Source of the DNA: Winogradskyella endarachnes
GTDB taxonomy: Bacteria > Bacteroidota > Bacteroidia > Flavobacteriales > Flavobacteriaceae
Length of the DNA: 64,000 bases
NCBI RefSeq assembly: GCF_009741275.1
Contig: NZ_WOWS01000001.1
Span: 930,001-994,000 of the forward strand
Direction: 5' to 3'
Part shown: positions 37,110 to 45,612 of the stretch, in pieces
Position numbering within the stretch: position 1 is the stretch's first letter
Layout of the letters: each line of letters opens with the position of its first letter
Position numbers and translations under genes: made by a program
Notes under the pieces: generated by a model
What the model was told of the DNA's origin: nothing
Databases searched by the model: none
Seen by the model: the letters and a program-made list of their open reading frames with translations, nothing else

Positions 37110-37880
37110 ATGTACCAAATAAAATCCTACATAAAATTTTTAACAAAAGCCACCAACCAACATGGTGTCCACTCCCCTTTTGTCTATAATTTTGTTACCA
37201 AATGTCTTTATGACAACACAAAATATCCCCAATACAACGCTTTAGAAACATATCGTAATTCTTTAAAAGAATCAAAAGCAGAATTAACGATAACCGATTT
37301 AGGTGCTGGTTCAAAAGTACTCGATTCCAAAAAGCGAAAAGTAAGTGCTATGGTTAAGGCTTCAAGTAGCTCAAAAAAAGAGTCTCAATTATTGTTTAGA
37401 ATAGCAAAATATTTCAATTTAAAAACTATTTTAGAATTAGGCACCTCTTTAGGAATGGGAACGTATCCTTTATCCTTAGCCAACAAAACCTCTCAAATTA
37501 CAACTATTGAAGGTTGTGCCAACACATCTGCTTTTGCACAATCTGAAATAGAAAAACGAAACATTAAACATGTTGAGTTTATAACAGGAAGTTTTACGGA
37601 TACAATTCCAAACTTAACTACAGACAAATTCGACTTTATCTTCTTTGATGGTCATCATAACAAAGACGCAACAATTCAATATTTTGAAGCCTTATTACCT
37701 AAAATTCATAATGATACAGTTTTCCTATTCGATGACATTTATTGGTCTAAAGGCATGACGGAAGCTTGGGAATATATCAAGAACCATAAGTCAGTTAAAG
37801 TCACTGTAGATTGTTTCTATTTAGGCTTTGTTTTCTTTAGAATAGAACAAGTAAAAGAACATTTTAAAATTAGATTGTAA
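37110..37880 (+). CDS. Class I SAM-dependent methyltransferase (O-methyltransferase-like)
   Basis: 256 residues. A long N-terminal region (1-100) holds HGVHSPFVYNF, a pattern common in a Bacteroidota methyltransferase group. The SAM site ILELGTSLGMGTY lies at about 109-121, followed by ITTIEGCANTSAFA, and FDFIFFDGHHNKDATI has the acidic motif. The fold resembles O-methyltransferase family 3, with a DDIYWSKGM motif near the end. The substrate is not known. No signal peptide. It follows the ABC-F gene by 121 bases that include a tandem repeat. Confidence 0.78.
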   Translation: MYQIKSYIKFLTKATNQHGVHSPFVYNFVTKCLYDNTKYPQYNALETYRNSLKESKAELTITDLGAGSKVLDSKKRKVSAMVKASSSSKKESQLLFRIAKYFNLKTILELGTSLGMGTYPLSLANKTSQITTIEGCANTSAFAQSEIEKRNIKHVEFITGSFTDTIPNLTTDKFDFIFFDGHHNKDATIQYFEALLPKIHNDTVFLFDDIYWSKGMTEAWEYIKNHKSVKVTVDCFYLGFVFFRIEQVKEHFKIRL

Positions 37881-37884
37881 CATA

Positions 37885-37935
37885 CAAGATACTTTAACGT
37901 CTTATAATAAAATTGCTACAAAAACTAGTATCTTG
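37885..37935. repeat. Inverted repeat between methyltransferase and LolD-like genes
   Basis: CAAGATACT (37885-37893) and its reverse complement (37927-37935), 33 bases apart. There is no T run after it, so it is not a normal terminator. It may fold in the leader of the LolD-like mRNA. Confidence 0.5.
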
Positions 37936-37965
37936 CAGAGCAGTTAAGCAACTAAGACCTTAATT

Positions 37966-38655
37966 ATGAGTGACAACGTCATTGAAATTAGAAATATCAT
38001 TAGAGATTTTAAATTAGGACAAGAAATTGTACATGTCTTAAAAGGTATAGATTTAGATATAAAACGTGGTGAATATGTGGCTATTATGGGACCTTCTGGT
38101 TCTGGTAAATCTACATTAATGAACTTACTAGGTTGTTTAGATACACCAACAGCAGGTACGTACAAGTTAAATGGAAACGACGCAAGCCAAATGTCTGATG
38201 ACGAGCTCGCAGATATTAGAAATACCGAAATAGGTTTCGTATTTCAAACCTTTAACCTATTACCTAGAACTACTGCCTTAGATAACGTAGCATTACCAAT
38301 GGTTTACGCCGGAAAATCTAAAAAAGACCGAGAACAACGCGCTACAGAAGTCTTAACAGATGTTGGTTTGGCAGACCGTATGGACCACAAACCCAATCAA
38401 CTTTCTGGTGGACAACGACAACGTGTAGCTGTTGGGAGAGCATTGGTAAATAAGCCGTCAATTATTTTAGCAGATGAGCCAACTGGAAACTTAGATTCTA
38501 AAACCGGAACAGAGATTATGGCTTTATTTGACCAAATTCACGCCTCAGGTAATACCGTAATTATGGTAACACACGAAGAAGATATTGCTGCACACGCCAA
38601 ACGCGTTATTCGTTTAAGAGATGGTATTATTGAGAGTGATACGTTTAATGAATAA
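37966..38655 (+). CDS. LolD/MacB-type ABC transporter ATP-binding protein
   Basis: 229 residues. [18 protein letters not shown] (Walker A), [16 protein letters not shown] (signature), [15 protein letters not shown] (Walker B) and [13 protein letters not shown] place it in the LolD/MacB group. Such ATPases pair with FtsX-like permeases and move lipoproteins or small molecules out of the inner membrane. No permease gene lies beside it, so the partner is encoded elsewhere. Start by ATG after a leader with an inverted repeat. Which of the several FtsX-type permeases it serves cannot be known from here. Confidence 0.87.
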   Translation: MSDNVIEIRNIIRDFKLGQEIVHVLKGIDLDIKRGEYVAIMGPSGSGKSTLMNLLGCLDTPTAGTYKLNGNDASQMSDDELADIRNTEIGFVFQTFNLLPRTTALDNVALPMVYAGKSKKDREQRATEVLTDVGLADRMDHKPNQLSGGQRQRVAVGRALVNKPSIILADEPTGNLDSKTGTEIMALFDQIHASGNTVIMVTHEEDIAAHAKRVIRLRDGIIESDTFNE

Positions 38656-38695
38656 GCCCCTTAATTCACTTCATGCTCTCCAATAGATTTTTAAA

Positions 38696-38710
38696 TTCCC
38701 CAAAGGGGAA
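38696..38710. repeat. Short perfect hairpin after the LolD-like gene
   Basis: TTCCCC AAA GGGGAA, a 6-bp stem with a 3-base loop, 41 bases after the LolD-like stop. A short A run but no T run follows. It could be a weak terminator for the opposite strand or a dispersed short repeat. Confidence 0.4.
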
Positions 38711-38770
38711 AAACTAATATGTAGCTAAACTAATTATACATAGTTTTATGCCTTTGCCCACTTGAGAGAA

Positions 38771-38850
38771 ACTTCAAACTTCCAACTTTTAAACTTTATA
38801 ACTTTCAACATTCCAACTTTCCACATTCAACATTAAAAACTTAACTTTGA
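38771..38850 (+). repeat. Degenerate ttcaactt/actttcaac tract
   Basis: A loosely repeated run of AACTTTC/TTCAAC words directly before the PduO gene. It resembles the tandem octamer array at 37073. It ends in TAACTTTG (38842-38849), which also fits a -7 box only 5 bases before the ATG. Confidence 0.5.
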
Positions 38851-38853
38851 AAC

Positions 38854-39429
38854 ATGAAAGTATACACAAAAACAGGAGATAAAGGTACAACGGCATTATT
38901 TGGCGGTACACGTGTTCCTAAACATCATATTAGAATTGAAAGTTACGGAACTATAGATGAGCTCAATTCTCACATAGGTCTAATTAGAGACCAAGAGATT
39001 AATCAATTGTACAAAAATACGTTGATGCATATTCAGGATCGTTTGTTTACCGTTGGTGCCATTTTAGCCACAGATCCAGAAAAGTCGCAATTAAAAAATG
39101 GTAAAGCCCGTTTAAATATTCCTAAAATATCAAACGAAGATATTGAGAAATTAGAAAAGGAAATGGACCTTATGGAAGACAGCCTTCCTCCTATGACGCA
39201 TTTTGTTTTACCAGGTGGTCACCAAACTGTGTCATTCTGTCATATTGCACGCACAGTTTGCCGCAGAGCAGAGCGTTTAGCATCGCATCTTAATGACTTA
39301 GAACCCTTTCAACCCGAAACATTAATGTATATTAATAGACTATCTGACTACCTTTTTGTATTGGCACGGAAGTTGTCATATGATTTACAAGCCGATGAAG
39401 TAAAATGGATTCCTGAAAAAAATTCATAA
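38854..39429 (+). CDS. Cob(I)yrinic acid a,c-diamide adenosyltransferase, PduO type
   Basis: Transfers the adenosyl group of ATP to cob(I)alamin. The N-terminal ATP site KVYTKTGDKGTTALFGG is diagnostic, followed by ESYGTIDELNSHIGL, LPGGHQ and ARTVCRRAERLA. The 191 residues form a four-helix bundle of the trimeric PduO family. No other cobalamin gene is in the window, so the enzyme probably serves salvaged B12 for enzymes such as methylmalonyl-CoA mutase. Confidence 0.93.
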   Translation: MKVYTKTGDKGTTALFGGTRVPKHHIRIESYGTIDELNSHIGLIRDQEINQLYKNTLMHIQDRLFTVGAILATDPEKSQLKNGKARLNIPKISNEDIEKLEKEMDLMEDSLPPMTHFVLPGGHQTVSFCHIARTVCRRAERLASHLNDLEPFQPETLMYINRLSDYLFVLARKLSYDLQADEVKWIPEKNS

Positions 39430-39621
39430 ATTCAAAAGGTTTTAAATTATGAATATTGCAATATTCTGATTTAAAAATACTGAATATTATACGTTCTTTT
39501 TATAATGATTAAACATTTATAAGTGAAAATTAGAATCATTCAAAAACACTTAAATATAAATGTTCAGTGAGACCAATAAATAAAATTATTAAAGTAACAA
39601 ACTAATTAATTTAATTTTTTC

Positions 39622-39651
39622 TTGAATTGTTCAACTAAAAAATTATTTTTG
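39622..39651 (+). promoter_or_regulatory. Promoter of the small DUF2795-like gene
   Basis: TTG (39622-39624), a 19-base spacer and TATTTTTG (39644-39651) match the -33/-7 pattern. The expected transcription start is near 39658, about 19 bases before the ATG at 39677. Confidence 0.5.
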
Positions 39652-39676
39652 CAAAAATTAAATTACACACGCAACT

Positions 39677-39898
39677 ATGTATTGGACATTAGAATTAGCA
39701 TCTTATTTAAGTGATGCACCTTGGCCAGCAACCAAAGATGAGCTTATTGACTACGCAATTAGAACAGGAGCTCCTTTAGAAGTTGTTGAAAATTTACAAG
39801 CTATTGAAGATGAAGGAGATTCTTACGACTCAATTGAAGAAATTTGGCCAGATTACCCAACTGATGAAGATTACCTCTGGAACGAGGATGAATATTAA
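39677..39898 (+). CDS. Small acidic DUF2795-like protein
   Basis: 73 residues, strongly acidic, no signal peptide or membrane segment. The core LSDAPWPATKDELIDYAIRTG and the NLQAIEDEG segment look like DUF2795, a small helical family of unknown role. The C-terminus is an Asp/Glu/Trp/Tyr-rich tail (about 50-73). It has its own promoter and a strong terminator, so it is expressed as a single-gene unit between pduO and secA. Function unknown. Confidence 0.78.
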   Translation: MYWTLELASYLSDAPWPATKDELIDYAIRTGAPLEVVENLQAIEDEGDSYDSIEEIWPDYPTDEDYLWNEDEY

Positions 39899-39913
39899 CA
39901 CATAAAATTATCA

Positions 39914-39957
39914 CAAAAAAGTCTCTTGCGTTTCTATACCTAAGAGACTTTTTTTAT
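39914..39957 (+). terminator. Rho-independent terminator after the DUF2795-like gene
   Basis: AAGTCTCTT and AAGAGACTT form a stem with a 14-base loop, extended by flanking A and T runs, with seven T on the plus strand. Confidence 0.85.
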
Positions 39958-40066
39958 TTTCGGATGCTTTTTAATTCACTAATTATAAAACATTAAAACG
40001 CAAGCCAGCAACTAACTGAAACAAAAACAAAGATTAACACCAAACAATCTTTACAAAATATAAAAT

Positions 40067-43000
40067 ATGACATTTTTAGATAAAGTACTTAAACTTTTTG
40101 TAGGAGATAAATCTCAGCAAGATGTAAGTGCAATTAAGCCTATTGTTGAAAAAATAAAATCATTTGAAACAGCCTTAGAAGCTTTATCACATGATCAATT
40201 AAGAGCAAAAACAGCCGAGTTTAAAGCTAAAATTGCCGAAGCAAGACAGCCATTAAACACTAAAAAAGAAGAGCTTTTAGAAAAAGCACAAAACACGGAA
40301 GATATAGACGAGCGCGAAGACATCTATTTAGAAGTAGATAAAATCGAAGACGAAATCTATGAGGTAACAGAAGGTGTTTTAAACGCTATCTTACCTGAGG
40401 CTTTTGCCGTTGTAAAAGAAACAGCAAAACGTTTTGTGAACAATACACAATTACCTGTAACTGCAAATGCTTTTGATAGAGAAATTTCTGGAGAAAACGA
40501 CTATGTAACTTTAGAAGGCGACCAAGCTATTTGGGCAAACTCTTGGGATGCTGCAGGTAAACCAATTACTTGGGACATGATTCATTACGATGTTCAACTT
40601 ATTGGTGGTGTTGCCATGCACCAAGGTAAAATTGCAGAAATGCAGACTGGTGAAGGTAAAACATTGGTAGCTACGCTTCCGGTTTATTTAAACGCATTAG
40701 CAGGTAAAGGGGTTCATTTAGTTACAGTAAACGACTATTTAGCAAAAAGAGATAGCGCGTGGATGGCACCATTATTTCAATTTCATGGTCTAAGTGTAGA
40801 TTGTATTGATTACCATACACCTAACTCTGATGCGCGCCGTAAAGCTTATAATGCAGATATTACTTACGGAACAAATAATGAATTTGGTTTTGATTATCTG
40901 CGTGATAACATGGCACACTCACCAGACGATTTAGTACAACGTCCGCACCACTACGCTATTGTAGATGAGGTAGATTCTGTATTAGTTGATGATGCGCGTA
41001 CACCATTAATTATTTCTGGCCCAGTACCAAAAGGAGATGAACACGAGTTTGATGTACTTAAACCTAAAGTTCAAAAAATCGAAGAAGTACAACGTAAATA
41101 TCTTATTGGCGTTTTAGCCGAAGCTAAAAAATTGATTGCTGCTGGAGACACTAAAGAAGGTGGTTTTCAATTATTAAGAGCATATAGAGGTATACCAAAA
41201 AATAAAGCTTTAATTAAGTTTTTATCTGAAGAAGGAATAAAACAATTACTTCAAAAAACCGAAAACTTTTACATGCAAGATAACAATAGAGAAATGCCAA
41301 AAGTAGATGCAGAACTTTATTACGTTATCGATGAAAAAAATAATCAAGTTGAATTAACAGACAAAGGTGTAGAGTTCTTATCTGGTGCCGATGACCCAAA
41401 TTTCTTCATTATGCCAGAAATGGGAACTGAAATAGCTAAAATTGAATCAAAAGGTCTATCCTCTGAAGAAGAAGCTAATTTAAAAGAAGATTTATTTAGA
41501 GATTTTGGTATTAAGTCAGAGCGTATTCACACATTAAATCAACTGCTAAAAGCCTACGCTTTATTTGAAAAAGACAATCAATATGTTGTTATGGACAACA
41601 AGGTTATGATTGTAGATGAGCAAACAGGTCGTATTATGGATGGTCGTCGTTACAGTGACGGATTACACCAAGCCATTGAAGCAAAAGAAAATGTAAAAGT
41701 TGAAGCTGCTACACAAACATTTGCTACGGTAACACTTCAAAATTATTTTAGAATGTATCGTAAACTGTCTGGTATGACAGGTACTGCCGTTACAGAAGCT
41801 GGCGAACTTTGGGAAATCTATAAATTAGATGTTGTGGAAATTCCTACTAACAGACCAATAGCTAGAGAAGATAGAGACGATTTAGTATACAAAACAAAGC
41901 GTGAAAAATACAATGCCGTTATCGATGAAGTTACAGCGTTATCGCAAGCAGGAAGACCCGTTTTAATTGGTACAACTAACGTTGAGATTTCAGAGCTTTT
42001 AGGAAAAATGCTGAGTATACGTAAAATACCACATAATGTACTCAACGCCAAGCAACATAAAAAGGAAGCAGATATTGTAGCACAAGCCGGTAATGCAGGC
42101 CAAGTAACAATCGCCACCAACATGGCTGGTCGTGGTACAGATATAAAATTAAGTGACGAAGTTAAAGCCGCAGGCGGTTTAGCTATCGTTGGTACAGAGC
42201 GTCACGATTCTCGTCGTGTAGATAGACAGTTACGTGGTAGAGCTGGCCGACAAGGAGATCCAGGAAGTTCACAGTTTTATGTATCATTAGAAGATAACCT
42301 AATGCGTCTATTTGGTTCTGAGCGAATTGCAAAGATGATGGACAGAATGGGCTTAAAAGAAGGCGAAGTGATACAACATGGTATGATTTCTAAATCTATT
42401 GAACGTGCGCAGAAAAAGGTAGAAGAAAATAACTTTGGTGTACGTAAGCGTTTATTAGAATATGATGATGTAATGAATGCACAACGTGAGGTTGTTTATA
42501 AGCGTCGTCGTAATGCCTTACACGGAGAACGTCTTAGAGTAGATTTAGCTAACATGATTTTTGATACCTCAGAAGGTATTGCTCTTAATAACAAAGATGC
42601 TAACGATTATAAGAACTTTGAGTTTGAATTAATCCGTTACTTCTCTATGGAATCTCCTATTTCTGAAGCTGAATTTGGAAAACTTGGTGCTCAAGAAATT
42701 GCTGGCACTATTTACAAAGCAGCATTTAAGCACTACAGAGAAAAAATGCAACGAGCAGCAGATTTGGCATTTCCTGTAATTGAAAATGTATATAACACAC
42801 AGCGCGATAAATTTAAGCGTATCGTTGTACCATTTACAGATGGTGTTAAAAATTTACAAGTTGTAACCGATTTAGAAAAAGCATTCGAAACTAAAGGAAC
42901 ACAGTTAATTAACGATTTTGAAAAGAATATTACTTTAGCTATTGTAGATGATGCTTGGAAAACCCATTTACGTAAAATGGATGAGTTAAAGCAATCGGTT

Positions 43001-43420
43001 CAGTTAGCTGTACACGAACAGAAAGACCCATTATTAATTTATAAGTTTGAATCTTTTGAGCTGTTTAAAGCTATGATAGACCAAGTTAATAAAGATGTTA
43101 TTTCATTTTTATTTAAAGGGGAAATTCCACAAGAAACAGCAAACACAATTCAAGAAGCTAGAGCTCGTAAACAAGAAAAATTAGAAACTCAAAAAGAAGA
43201 AATTCAAAATTTAGATGAGCGTGCTTCACAAAGTAGACAAGTAGGTGAAGGTGCTTCTCGTCAACAACAAGTAGTAGAAACTATTGTTAGAGATCAACCA
43301 AAAATTGGTCGTAATGATAAAGTAACTATTAAGCATGTTATGAGTGGAGAAACTAAAGATGTAAAATATAAGCAAGCCATTCCGTTAATTAATAAAGGCG
43401 AATGGGTACTTGTAGTGTAA
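40067..43420 (+). CDS. secA: Preprotein translocase ATPase SecA
   Basis: The motor of the Sec pathway. NBD1 has QTGEGKTLVATLPVYLNAL (Walker A), VDEVDSVLVDDARTPLIISG (Walker B) and SGMTGTA. NBD2 has ATNMAGRGTDIKL and QLRGRAGRQGDPG. The helical scaffold follows, ending near 1020. It has 1117 residues against about 900 in E. coli. The excess comes from an N-terminal charged insertion (about 50-110) and one in the middle of NBD1/PPXD (about 335-440), usual in Bacteroidota. The tail lacks the cysteine zinc finger, so SecB binding through it is not expected. Terminator follows. Confidence 0.97.
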   Translation: MTFLDKVLKLFVGDKSQQDVSAIKPIVEKIKSFETALEALSHDQLRAKTAEFKAKIAEARQPLNTKKEELLEKAQNTEDIDEREDIYLEVDKIEDEIYEVTEGVLNAILPEAFAVVKETAKRFVNNTQLPVTANAFDREISGENDYVTLEGDQAIWANSWDAAGKPITWDMIHYDVQLIGGVAMHQGKIAEMQTGEGKTLVATLPVYLNALAGKGVHLVTVNDYLAKRDSAWMAPLFQFHGLSVDCIDYHTPNSDARRKAYNADITYGTNNEFGFDYLRDNMAHSPDDLVQRPHHYAIVDEVDSVLVDDARTPLIISGPVPKGDEHEFDVLKPKVQKIEEVQRKYLIGVLAEAKKLIAAGDTKEGGFQLLRAYRGIPKNKALIKFLSEEGIKQLLQKTENFYMQDNNREMPKVDAELYYVIDEKNNQVELTDKGVEFLSGADDPNFFIMPEMGTEIAKIESKGLSSEEEANLKEDLFRDFGIKSERIHTLNQLLKAYALFEKDNQYVVMDNKVMIVDEQTGRIMDGRRYSDGLHQAIEAKENVKVEAATQTFATVTLQNYFRMYRKLSGMTGTAVTEAGELWEIYKLDVVEIPTNRPIAREDRDDLVYKTKREKYNAVIDEVTALSQAGRPVLIGTTNVEISELLGKMLSIRKIPHNVLNAKQHKKEADIVAQAGNAGQVTIATNMAGRGTDIKLSDEVKAAGGLAIVGTERHDSRRVDRQLRGRAGRQGDPGSSQFYVSLEDNLMRLFGSERIAKMMDRMGLKEGEVIQHGMISKSIERAQKKVEENNFGVRKRLLEYDDVMNAQREVVYKRRRNALHGERLRVDLANMIFDTSEGIALNNKDANDYKNFEFELIRYFSMESPISEAEFGKLGAQEIAGTIYKAAFKHYREKMQRAADLAFPVIENVYNTQRDKFKRIVVPFTDGVKNLQVVTDLEKAFETKGTQLINDFEKNITLAIVDDAWKTHLRKMDELKQSVQLAVHEQKDPLLIYKFESFELFKAMIDQVNKDVISFLFKGEIPQETANTIQEARARKQEKLETQKEEIQNLDERASQSRQVGEGASRQQQVVETIVRDQPKIGRNDKVTIKHVMSGETKDVKYKQAIPLINKGEWVLVV

Positions 43421-43463
43421 CACAAATGTCAGCGAAAGTAGACAACTCATTAATAGAACTTAG

Positions 43464-43498
43464 AAATCCTGATAGTAATTCATCAGGATTTTTTTTGT
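43464..43498 (+). terminator. Rho-independent terminator of secA
   Basis: AAATCCTGAT and ATCAGGATTT pair over 10 bp around an 8-base loop, followed by a run of T, 44 bases after the secA stop. Confidence 0.85.
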
Positions 43499-43618
43499 TT
43501 AAATACATTATGTTAATTTAAATGCCATTTCTTTTTCTTAAATTTTTATACTCAGAAGCTCTATCATTTTTACGTTATTTTAATTACATCGATATAATAC
43601 ACTCATTTATATTAAAAT

Positions 43619-43636
43619 ATACGTAGAACTACGTAT
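43619..43636. promoter_or_regulatory. Perfect palindrome, possible operator
   Basis: ATACGTAG AA CTACGTAT, 8-bp arms with a 2-base centre. It is placed just upstream of a possible -7 element (TTTG at 43653-43656), where a repressor or activator dimer could sit. Confidence 0.35.
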
Positions 43637-43742
43637 TATAAAGCATTTATATTTTGCATAAATTTAATACATCTAGTAGGCCAAATTAAATTCAGAGAAA
43701 TTAATCAATCATAAAATGTTAAATCAACCCTAATCTTAAATA

Positions 43743-43776
43743 AAAATAATCCTAATGTAATAATTAGGATTATTTT
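43743..43776. terminator. Strong bidirectional hairpin with T/A flanks
   Basis: AATAATCCTAAT (43745-43756) pairs perfectly with ATTAGGATTATT (43763-43774), extended by two A-T pairs, with T-rich sequence after it on both strands. No protein gene ends just before it on either strand. Confidence 0.6.
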
Positions 43777-43854
43777 CTTTAATTGTAAATAATATGTAAC
43801 TAAAAAACACCCAAAAAAATAAGAATACATATAAACTTTTGATATTAATAATTT

Positions 43855-44580
43855 ATGAACCATCCTAATTTAAAAAGAGAAACAAGGTATGGTCTGCCTA
43901 CAGCAGATCAAATATTGTACAACAGACATTACGTATTAGGTTATTCTTATTATTTTAGACAAGCGAAATGGGCTTTAGAAATAATTGATAAAGACAGAAC
44001 TGATATAGAACGCTTAGATAATTTTCGTTCAGATTATAGAATTCCGGAAGGATTTAGAGCCGATAAAGAAGTCTACCAAAACTCTGGTTTAGACAGAGGC
44101 CATCTTGTTGCTAGCGCAAATCAATTTGAAAATGAAATTCAGAACAGCGAAACATTTTTACTTTCTAATATGTGTCCGCAGAAACCAGATTTTAATAAAG
44201 GAGTATGGAAAAAACTAGAAGAAGCCATTAGAATACTAGATAGTGACCCAAAAGTTTTTGAAACCTACGTTATCAGTGGTCCGTTATTTTATTTTGACCA
44301 AGAAGTAGTTATGATGGGTGATAATAATGCTAATATTTCAGTTTCATTACCCATACCACATGCCTTTTTTAAATCAGTCTTAACTGAACGAAATACTGGA
44401 ACCATAAATATGTGGTCTTTTATTATTCCGAATAAAAAAACAAGTGAACACCTAGAGGACTTTTTAGTAGAAACCACTAAAGTTGAAAAAATAGCCGGTC
44501 TCCTATTATGGGAAACCTTACTTGGTACTAAAATTATTAACAAAAAGTCTAGAAAACGTAAAATGTGGAAACTACCTTAG
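43855..44580 (+). CDS. DNA/RNA non-specific endonuclease (NUC, beta-beta-alpha-metal type)
   Basis: 241 residues of the NUC/EndoG family that cuts DNA and RNA with a metal ion. The active-site motif LDRGHLVAS (about 79-87) has the general-base His. LLSNMCPQKPDFNKGVWKKLE carries the metal Asn and flanking residues, and YVISGPLFYF follows. The N-terminus (MNHPNLKRETRYGLP) has no signal peptide, unlike most bacterial members, so the enzyme would be cytoplasmic or use another route. A basic C-terminus (NKKSRKRKMW) is present. The following gene begins 10 bases after its stop. Confidence 0.85.
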   Translation: MNHPNLKRETRYGLPTADQILYNRHYVLGYSYYFRQAKWALEIIDKDRTDIERLDNFRSDYRIPEGFRADKEVYQNSGLDRGHLVASANQFENEIQNSETFLLSNMCPQKPDFNKGVWKKLEEAIRILDSDPKVFETYVISGPLFYFDQEVVMMGDNNANISVSLPIPHAFFKSVLTERNTGTINMWSFIIPNKKTSEHLEDFLVETTKVEKIAGLLLWETLLGTKIINKKSRKRKMWKLP

Positions 44581-44590
44581 TAAAGCCAAT

Positions 44591-45133
44591 ATGAAATATT
44601 TCATGGTAATTATTATCTTTAGTTCAGTTTTAATGCGCTGTAAAACTGAAACTTCTTCATCCCTAACTAAATCTTTTTTAGGAAACCAAATCTCTTGTAG
44701 CATTACAGAATGCCAAGGAACCTACGTTGGCAAAGAATTTATTAATGGTGAGGATATCGCACACCAATTCTCAAACAAAATGTCTGCTGCTGTTGGAGAC
44801 CAATTAAAAGTACTTTATAAAACGGGAGCATATAGCAAAGTGGATTTTAAAAATATTACAATGACTACTAAAGGTATGGGCTCTGGAGAGGTTTCATATT
44901 ATTTATCTATACCATTTATAGCCGTAAATACAAAATGTAACGCTTACACCTCTTTTGATCATGTCGGTGGATGGAACCATGCACCTGCCCTTTCTCAACG
45001 CAAGGCACAATTACAACAACTACTTTTACCAGGAGAACATCTAGACATAAGTAAACTAAAAATCACAGCAGAAGGCTTACAAGAATATTGGATACAGTGG
45101 AAACACAAAACTATACAAGCTAAATGTGAGTAA
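44591..45133 (+). CDS. Putative lipoprotein of unknown function
   Basis: 180 residues from the ATG at 44591. An upstream in-frame TTG lies inside the endonuclease gene and would bury the signal, so I reject it. The N-terminus KYFMVIIIFSSVLMRC resembles a lipoprotein signal, though Arg before the Cys is unusual. The mature part has several cysteines (for example CSITECQGTY) and a globular mix of strands and helices. It lies 10 bases after the NUC gene and is probably co-transcribed. I do not recognise the family. A role linked to the endonuclease is possible but not shown. Confidence 0.6.
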   Translation: MKYFMVIIIFSSVLMRCKTETSSSLTKSFLGNQISCSITECQGTYVGKEFINGEDIAHQFSNKMSAAVGDQLKVLYKTGAYSKVDFKNITMTTKGMGSGEVSYYLSIPFIAVNTKCNAYTSFDHVGGWNHAPALSQRKAQLQQLLLPGEHLDISKLKITAEGLQEYWIQWKHKTIQAKCE

Positions 45134-45184
45134 TTTTATATGCTAAAAATAGACCTCAACAAAACCAATTAAATCACTAAAGGT

Positions 45185-45490
45185 TTAATTTTTACAATCT
45201 TCTACACCCCATTTATCAAGGCTTCTTAAAATACCTTCTAAGGATTCGCCACGTTTAGTAAGCTTGTATTCTACTTTTGGTGGTACTACAGGATATACTT
45301 TCCTAGAAATAAGTCCATCTTTTTCTAATTCTCTAACCGTTTGCGTAAACATCTTATTAGATATTTCTGGCACCTTTTTCTGTAATACGCCAGAGCGCGA
45401 AGCACCTTCTAACAAATGAAAAAGCACTAATGGCTTCCATTTTGTACCAATTAAGGTCATTGTATAGTTTAACGGACAATTAATTTTCAT
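45185..45490 (-). CDS. HxlR-family transcriptional regulator
   Basis: 101 residues from the ATG at 45490 (MKINCPLNYTMTLIGTKWKP). The family normally begins just so with a Cys-Pro; an in-frame ATG 33 bases upstream adds a hydrophobic leader and is less likely. The winged-helix motif runs through LVLFHLLEGASRSGVLQKKVPEISNKMFTQTVRELEKDGLI, ending VEYKLTKRGESL. Cys4 and a C-terminal Cys could sense electrophiles. It is divergent from the VOC gene at 45613, and its likely promoter overlaps that gene's promoter, which suggests local control. Confidence 0.88.
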   Translation of the reverse strand: MKINCPLNYTMTLIGTKWKPLVLFHLLEGASRSGVLQKKVPEISNKMFTQTVRELEKDGLISRKVYPVVPPKVEYKLTKRGESLEGILRSLDKWGVEDCKN

Positions 45491-45563
45491 AAAAAAATAA
45501 TTTAAATAATTAATAATCAGCATTTAACTCTTTTTGTACACTATAATACTTTTTAGTAAGTTA

Positions 45564-45594
45564 TTGCCATTTTGACAAATATAAATTAATTTTG
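45564..45594 (+). promoter_or_regulatory. Promoter of the VOC gene
   Basis: TTG (45564-45566), 20 bases, then TAATTTTG (45587-45594). Expected transcription start is near 45601, just before the ATG at 45613. Confidence 0.5.
45576..45583 (-). promoter_or_regulatory. Possible -7 box of the HxlR gene
   Basis: TATATTTG on the minus strand lies within the spacer of the VOC promoter, so the two divergent promoters overlap. No clear minus-strand -33 TTG was found. Confidence 0.38.
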
Positions 45595-45612
45595 TAACCT
45601 AAAATAAAATCT

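Larger units (their letters stand above)
43499..43854. other. Gene-free stretch between secA and the NUC endonuclease gene
   Basis: About 356 bases without a plausible protein gene, very AT-rich. It contains an 8-bp-arm palindrome (43619-43636), a TTTG at 43653-43656 that could be a -7 box with altered spacing, and a strong hairpin with T run (43743-43776). Together these could bound a short non-coding transcript of about 120 bases. Confidence 0.6.

Noticed and set aside
44522..44590. Upstream TTG start for the lipoprotein candidate, inside the endonuclease gene
   Set aside because: It would bury the signal sequence behind 23 residues, and the ATG at 44591 follows the endonuclease stop directly.
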